DNA of 37,253 nucleotides from Bacteroidales bacterium (lineage in GTDB: Bacteria; Bacteroidota; Bacteroidia; Bacteroidales; ML635J-15), in the NCBI GenBank assembly GCA_028702675.1, contig JAQVOJ010000010.1, forward strand, positions 9,926-47,178, written 5' to 3'. The translations under genes and the position numbers were made by a program. Below, one piece after another: positions 32,290-37,253 of the stretch (its first letter is position 1; each line of letters opens with the position of its first letter). A model generated the notes under the pieces. That model was given only the letters and a program-made list of their open reading frames with translations, was not told the DNA's origin and searched no databases.

Positions 32290-33627
32290 TTATTTACAGA
32301 ATTTATTTATAAATTGATCTGTAAATACTTTTAAATTAGGCGTTCCTATTTCTTGCAAATCGTAACCAATTTTAACTGTTGGTTTATCGATTTTAACAAT
32401 TCTTGTAAGATCAATAGGTGTAGCAATAACCACAGCATCACAAGGAGTGTTAGCGATTGTTTTTTCTAAGTCTTTAACTTGTTGATCGCCATAACCCATT
32501 GCAGGTAATAGTGTTCCGATTCCCGGATAAATTTTAAAAGTTTCTGCTAATTTACCAATAGCAAATTCTCTTGGATCAACTAATTCGGCAGCACCACATT
32601 TCATAGCAGCAACAGTACCGGCTCCCAATTTCATTTCGCCGTGAGTAAGAGTTGGTCCGTCTTCAACAACAAGCACTTTTTTACCTCTAATAAGTTCGGG
32701 TTTATCAATTGATAGAGGAGAAGCACCATCAACAACTGCTGCATCAGGATTAACCTTTACGATATTATCTCTAACAATCTGAATAGCCTCAGGTCCTGCT
32801 GAATCCATTTTATTAATTACAACTACATCAGCCATTCTTAATGTTGCTTCGCCTGGATAATATGCTAATTCATGGCCAGGTCTGTGTGGGTCAACTACAG
32901 TTACCATCATATCAGGTTTGTAGAATGGGAAGTCATTGTTACCACCATCCCAAATAATAACATCACAGCCATCGGGATCATTTTCGGCAGCTCTTACAAT
33001 AGCTTCGTAATCAACACCAGAATAAATAACGTTTCCACGTACAACATGTGGTTCGTACTCTTCCATTTCTTCGATAGTACATTTGTGTTTAGCAAGATCT
33101 TCGATAGTAGCAAAACGCTGCACCTTTTGAGCAACCAAATCACCATAAGGCATTGGGTGACGAATAGCAACTACTTTAAGACCAGCTTCCATTAACAATT
33201 CTATGATCCTACGTGAAGTTTGGGATTTACCACAACCTGTACGAACAGCACCAACAGCAATAAGTGGCTTGGTTGATTTAATTTGAGTTTTCTCCGGACC
33301 TAAAAGATTAAAGTTAGCTCCACATGTATTTACTAAAGCACTAAGGCTCATTACTCTATTATAAGGCACATCGCTATATGAGAATACACATTCCTCAACC
33401 TGATAATCTTTGATTAATTTTGGTAATTCCTCCTCAGCATAAATCGGAATACCTTCGGGATATAATTCGCCTGCTAACTCTGCCGGATATTTTCTTCCGT
33501 CAATATCAGGAATCTGAGCAGCTGTAAACGCAACAACATTGTACTCTTCTTTACCTCTGTAGTAAGTGTTGAAGTTGTGGAAATCTCTTCCTGCAGCTCC
33601 AATGATAATAACATTTTTTCTAGCCAT
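32290..33627 (-). CDS. Cyclic 2,3-diphosphoglycerate synthetase-like P-loop protein
   Basis: MARKNVIIIGAAGRDFHNFNTYYRGKEEYNVVAFTAAQIPDIDGRKYPAELAG...PLIAVGAVRTGCGKSQTSRRI (P-loop)...VIIWDGGNNDFPFYKPDMMVTVVDPHRPGHELAYYPGE. Confidence 0.85.
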   Translation of the reverse strand: MARKNVIIIGAAGRDFHNFNTYYRGKEEYNVVAFTAAQIPDIDGRKYPAELAGELYPEGIPIYAEEELPKLIKDYQVEECVFSYSDVPYNRVMSLSALVNTCGANFNLLGPEKTQIKSTKPLIAVGAVRTGCGKSQTSRRIIELLMEAGLKVVAIRHPMPYGDLVAQKVQRFATIEDLAKHKCTIEEMEEYEPHVVRGNVIYSGVDYEAIVRAAENDPDGCDVIIWDGGNNDFPFYKPDMMVTVVDPHRPGHELAYYPGEATLRMADVVVINKMDSAGPEAIQIVRDNIVKVNPDAAVVDGASPLSIDKPELIRGKKVLVVEDGPTLTHGEMKLGAGTVAAMKCGAAELVDPREFAIGKLAETFKIYPGIGTLLPAMGYGDQQVKDLEKTIANTPCDAVVIATPIDLTRIVKIDKPTVKIGYDLQEIGTPNLKVFTDQFINKFCK

Positions 33628-33766
33628 AACTTGTTTGTTATTTTATTTGTTAAACATATAATTTAAATTGATTCTAAACTTCAACAAAGATAGTTTTTTC
33701 GCTCAAAAATAATTATGATAAAATCACGTATTTAATGCTACAAGCTTAATTCAGACAGTTGACTAT

Positions 33767-33818
33767 CTATAAGCATTGAGGCAACAAGCTTATAGAAAAC
33801 ACATGTTAAATAACATGT
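33767..33818 (-). terminator. Two adjacent hairpins immediately 3' of the thioesterase gene
   Basis: ACATGTTA-AA-TAACATGT (33801-33818), directly abutting the thioesterase stop at 33819, and CTATAAGC (33767-33774) / GCTTATAG (33788-33795). Confidence 0.45.
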
Positions 33819-34202
33819 TTAGTTAATCTTTCCTAAAAATTTATCAACATCTACTATAAAACGCTCATGAATACCGTGTCCTATTAATCCTTCGCTATCG
33901 TTTGATTCTACCTTAAATACTAATCTTCGACGATCTATTTCAACTAATTCGCTCTTACAAGTAATTATCTCACCCGTTTTGCTTGCTTTAATATGCTTAA
34001 TATTAACCAAAGTTCCAACAGTAGTTTGTTCTTTGGGCAAATAATCTTCAACAGATAATAAGCAGGTTCTTTCCATAAAACTAATCATTGAAGGAGTAGC
34101 ATAAATCTCTAAAGTACCCGATTCGTAACTTGCAGCAGTTTTGTCAAATGTTACTGTTTCTGTATCATGTCGTTTAAGTCCCGGTTTTATTTTATTTTCC
34201 AT
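33819..34202 (-). CDS. Thioesterase family protein (hotdog fold, FlK-like)
   Basis: GTLEIYATPSMISFMERTCLLSVEDYLPKEQTTVGTLVNIKHIKASKTGEIITCKSELVEIDRRRLVFKVES...GLIGHGIHERFIVD. Confidence 0.9.
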   Translation of the reverse strand: MENKIKPGLKRHDTETVTFDKTAASYESGTLEIYATPSMISFMERTCLLSVEDYLPKEQTTVGTLVNIKHIKASKTGEIITCKSELVEIDRRRLVFKVESNDSEGLIGHGIHERFIVDVDKFLGKIN

Positions 34203-34207
34203 TTTAA

Positions 34208-34615
34208 TTAAAATTTTATTTTCACGTTTTGTTTAATATCTGGATGTAAACTTAAGGCTACCGGACAAACACTTGGGATATTTTTCAATATCTTTTTCTG
34301 ACTATCGGTAAGAGTACACATCGACAAGTCAAGATTAATAACAATTTCCTCAATTTTTCTTTGACCTGACGAAGTCATAATCTTTTTAATTTCTCCTGTT
34401 GCCCCTTTAATAGAAAAACCACGTTCTTCAGCAGCTATTCCCATAATTGTAAGCATACAATCGCAAAGTGAAGTTGCCACGAGATCGGTTGGCGAAAATG
34501 CCTCGCCTTTGCCTTTATTATCAACAGGAGCATCTGTCATTATTTGGCAACTTGATCGCAAATGTGTATTAACAGTGCGTAGTCCACCTATGTAAGTTGT
34601 TTTTGATGTAATCAT
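34208..34615 (-). CDS. OsmC family protein
   Basis: GKGEAFSPTDLVATSLCDCMLTIMGIAAEERGFSIKGATGEI...CPVALSLHPDIKQNVKIKF. Confidence 0.93.
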   Translation of the reverse strand: MITSKTTYIGGLRTVNTHLRSSCQIMTDAPVDNKGKGEAFSPTDLVATSLCDCMLTIMGIAAEERGFSIKGATGEIKKIMTSSGQRKIEEIVINLDLSMCTLTDSQKKILKNIPSVCPVALSLHPDIKQNVKIKF

Positions 34616-34753
34616 TATAAATTAGAATTTGGTTTGTTTCACAAATTTATAATAAAGAATCATAATTATCCATACTAATTATTTAATAAACAAGTAGTCG
34701 CTATTAAAACACAAATACTTGTAGGTTTTAATAAGATATTATAATGATTCAGG

Positions 34754-36427
34754 TTAAAACACACCACTAATATTTCCTTCATTATCAATATCTATTTTTT
34801 CGGCCGAAGGGATTTTGGGTAATCCGGGCATTCTCATAATTGAACCTGCAATTGGAATGACAAAACCAGCACCGGCAGCGATTTCGATGTCTCTAATATT
34901 TATGACAAAACCCTCGGGGCGATTTTTAAGTTTTGGATCATCAGATAGTGATTTTTGCGTTTTGGCAATACAAACAGGTAGTTTACTTAATTCTAAGTTA
35001 TCGATAACTTTGAGTTGTTTTCTTGCTTTTAATGAATACTCCACAGCGGCGGCACCATAAATATTCTTTGCAATAGTTTCAATTTTTTTCTCTATCGACC
35101 AATCAAATTCATAAAGAGGTTTAAAGCATACCCTACATTGATCGGCTTCTCTAGCAACAATCTCAGCAAGTTCTATTGCCCCATCTCCACCTTTTTCCCA
35201 TGCATCTACAACAGCGACTTTTATATTTTTAGTATTGCAATGCTCTATAACCACTTGTAATTCTTCATCCGAATCTTTCACAAACTTATTTATTGCTACA
35301 ATCGGATTAAGATTAAACAATTGCATATTTTCGATATGCTTATCTAGGTTAGCCAGTCCATTTTTCACAGCTTCGGGATTGCTCTTATCTAAATCGGCAA
35401 GAGCCACACCACCATGATATTTGAGTGCTCTAATAGTAGCTACAAGAACAACAGCATTAGGATTAAGGTTTCCGTATTGTGATTTAATATCAAAGAATTT
35501 TTCGGCACCTAAATCTGAAGCAAAGCCAGCTTCGGTAACAACATAGTCGCTCAAAGATAATCCCATTTTAGTTGCAAGAATAGAATTTGTACCTTGCGCA
35601 ATATTAGCAAATGGGCCACCATGAATAATAGCTGGAGTTCCTTCAAGAGTTTGTACGAGATTTGGTTTAATAGCATCTTTAAGCAAAGTTGCCATAGCAC
35701 CATGAGCCTTAAGATCTCGTGCATAAACAGGTTCTCCATCGTAAGTATAACCAATAAAAATATTTCCTAATCGAGTTTTTAAATCTTCGATACTGTTTGA
35801 TAAACATAAAATAGCCATAACTTCGGAAGCTGCTGTAATATTAAAGCCTGTTTCGCGTGGTACACCTTCGGTTTTTCCTCCTAATCCAATTACAATATTT
35901 CTTAATGCTCTCTCGTTCATGTCCATTACACGTTTCCAACCAATTGTTCGAGGGTCGATATCTATACCATTACTTCGGCTATGCAAAGTATTATCAATTA
36001 TTGCAGAAAGCAGATTATGAGCCTTTTCGATTGCTGCCATATCTCCAGTAAAATGGAGATTAATATCTTCCATTGGGATAACCTGTGAATAGCCACCTCC
36101 AGCAGCACCTCCTTTTATACCAAAAACAGGACCTAAGGAAGGTTCTCGGAGCACCACAGTAGTGCGTCTGTTGATTTTGTTCATTGCTTGGGCAAGACCT
36201 ATTGATGTAGTGGTTTTTCCTTCTCCTGCAGGAGTTGGAGTAATTGCTGTTACCAAAATTAACCTACTATCAACTAACTTATCATTATCAATAAGAGATA
36301 ATGGTAATTTAGCTTTATAATGCCCATATTGTTCAAGATTGTCTTCACTGATTCCAAGCTGTGAAGCGATTTCTTTAATAGGTTTAATATCTGCCGCTTT
36401 GGCAATTTCAATATCAGAAGGTATCAT
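34754..36427 (-). CDS. fhs: Formate--tetrahydrofolate ligase
   Basis: [92 protein letters not shown]-like motif, [24 protein letters not shown]. Confidence 0.99.
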   Translation of the reverse strand: MIPSDIEIAKAADIKPIKEIASQLGISEDNLEQYGHYKAKLPLSLIDNDKLVDSRLILVTAITPTPAGEGKTTTSIGLAQAMNKINRRTTVVLREPSLGPVFGIKGGAAGGGYSQVIPMEDINLHFTGDMAAIEKAHNLLSAIIDNTLHSRSNGIDIDPRTIGWKRVMDMNERALRNIVIGLGGKTEGVPRETGFNITAASEVMAILCLSNSIEDLKTRLGNIFIGYTYDGEPVYARDLKAHGAMATLLKDAIKPNLVQTLEGTPAIIHGGPFANIAQGTNSILATKMGLSLSDYVVTEAGFASDLGAEKFFDIKSQYGNLNPNAVVLVATIRALKYHGGVALADLDKSNPEAVKNGLANLDKHIENMQLFNLNPIVAINKFVKDSDEELQVVIEHCNTKNIKVAVVDAWEKGGDGAIELAEIVAREADQCRVCFKPLYEFDWSIEKKIETIAKNIYGAAAVEYSLKARKQLKVIDNLELSKLPVCIAKTQKSLSDDPKLKNRPEGFVINIRDIEIAAGAGFVIPIAGSIMRMPGLPKIPSAEKIDIDNEGNISGVF

Positions 36428-36555
36428 ACTGTGTAAGATTTAAATTTATTTATGTATATATAACAAGTTTAAAATATCTTTGTTTAGATTTGCAATTAGC
36501 ATAGTAATAACCGACAATCTAATTTGCTGATTTAATAAGGAATAACTGAGATATT

Positions 36556-37253
36556 ATGGCAACATTTCGCACAAAATTTAAATGGTTTTATTATTCTTTG
36601 AAACTACATACTGTAACACCTATAAAAATCTTCGGATTTTTATCCCAAATTGCAAAAACCTCAAAGTGGATACAAACTCATAAAAACATTGATTTTACTG
36701 ATTTCCCTACAAGAAAATTTGATTACAATAAAAGATATGATTTATACTCATACATAATAGAAAAAGAAAATCTTAATTCTAATATTGATTATTTTGAATT
36801 TGGTGTTTTTCAGGGTAAATCATTCAAATGGTGGACAAAACAAATTCAACACAAAGATGCTAGATTTTATGGCTTTGATACATTTACGGGGCTGCCAGAA
36901 GACTGGGGTACTTTTAAAAAAGGGGATCTTGCTAACAATAATATGATACCTGAAATTGACGATACACGGAATGAATTTTTTCAAGGATTATTTCAGCAAA
37001 CTCTTCCTAAATTTCTAAAAAAATATGATGGAACCAAACGAAAAGTAATTTTAATGGATGCCGACCTTTATAGTTCTACTGCCTATGTTTTACAAGCAAT
37101 GTCGAATTACTTAAAGGAAGGAGATATACTGTTTTTTGATGAATTTAATGTGCCTGAACATGAATTCAAAGCTTTTACAGAATGGGTTGAAATCAACTAC
37201 CTAAAATACAAGGTTCTTGGCGCAGTAAATAATTATTATCAAGTTGCTATTAT
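36556..37253 (+). CDS. Partial (open at right edge) TylF/MycF-like class I SAM-dependent methyltransferase
   Basis: Manual translation from ATG at 36556: MATFRTKFKWFYYSLKLHTVTPIKIF...IDYFEFGVFQGKSFKWW...FYGFDTFTGLPEDWG...VILMDADLYSSTAYVLQAMSNYLKEGDILFFDEFN...; no stop to the window end. Not in the ORF track because it is open. Confidence 0.82.
   Translation, partial: MATFRTKFKWFYYSLKLHTVTPIKIFGFLSQIAKTSKWIQTHKNIDFTDFPTRKFDYNKRYDLYSYIIEKENLNSNIDYFEFGVFQGKSFKWWTKQIQHKDARFYGFDTFTGLPEDWGTFKKGDLANNNMIPEIDDTRNEFFQGLFQQTLPKFLKKYDGTKRKVILMDADLYSSTAYVLQAMSNYLKEGDILFFDEFNVPEHEFKAFTEWVEINYLKYKVLGAVNNYYQVAI

Noticed and set aside
33685-33692. Minus-strand TATCTTTG as a promoter for the cDPG-synthetase-like gene
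   Set aside because: Matches the -7 consensus, but no TTTG at the expected -33 distance, so not supported strongly enough to list.
36475-36482. TATCTTTG as a promoter for the TylF-like gene
   Set aside because: Has the -7-like motif but no recognisable -33 element at 18-20 bp.

Overview
AT-rich chromosomal window from a Bacteroidota (probably Bacteroidales-like) genome. This is judged from PorT, DUF4294, DUF349, a CarboxypepD_reg/TonB receptor and TTTG-N19-TAnnTTTG promoters. Most of the window is housekeeping: nhaA, ubiE/menG, yidC, pyrG, lnt, valS, trmD, rplU-rpmA, serS, ruvC, OsmC, fhs, plus transporters and hypothetical proteins. I found no convincing multi-gene novel system. The strongest non-routine signal is a 222-bp MITE-like element at 16121-16346. 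It has 18-bp perfect inverted termini (TTAACCCGCATTATTCAT), a TTAA target duplication and no transposase. It splits a sodium:solute symporter into two ORFs, and removing it in silico at TTAA restores one continuous 479-codon frame. Other points of interest are a D/N/G-rich 48-bp tandem repeat with a 96-bp higher-order period in a truncated secreted protein at the left edge that the ORF track missed, a diverged three-module intergenic repeat with a strong hairpin after nhaA, a terminator whose loop carries a -7-like promoter motif between rpmA and serS, and a cyclic-2,3-diphosphoglycerate-synthetase-like protein. A TylF-like methyltransferase runs off the right edge and is also absent from the ORF track. 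No rRNA, tRNA or CRISPR array was recognised.
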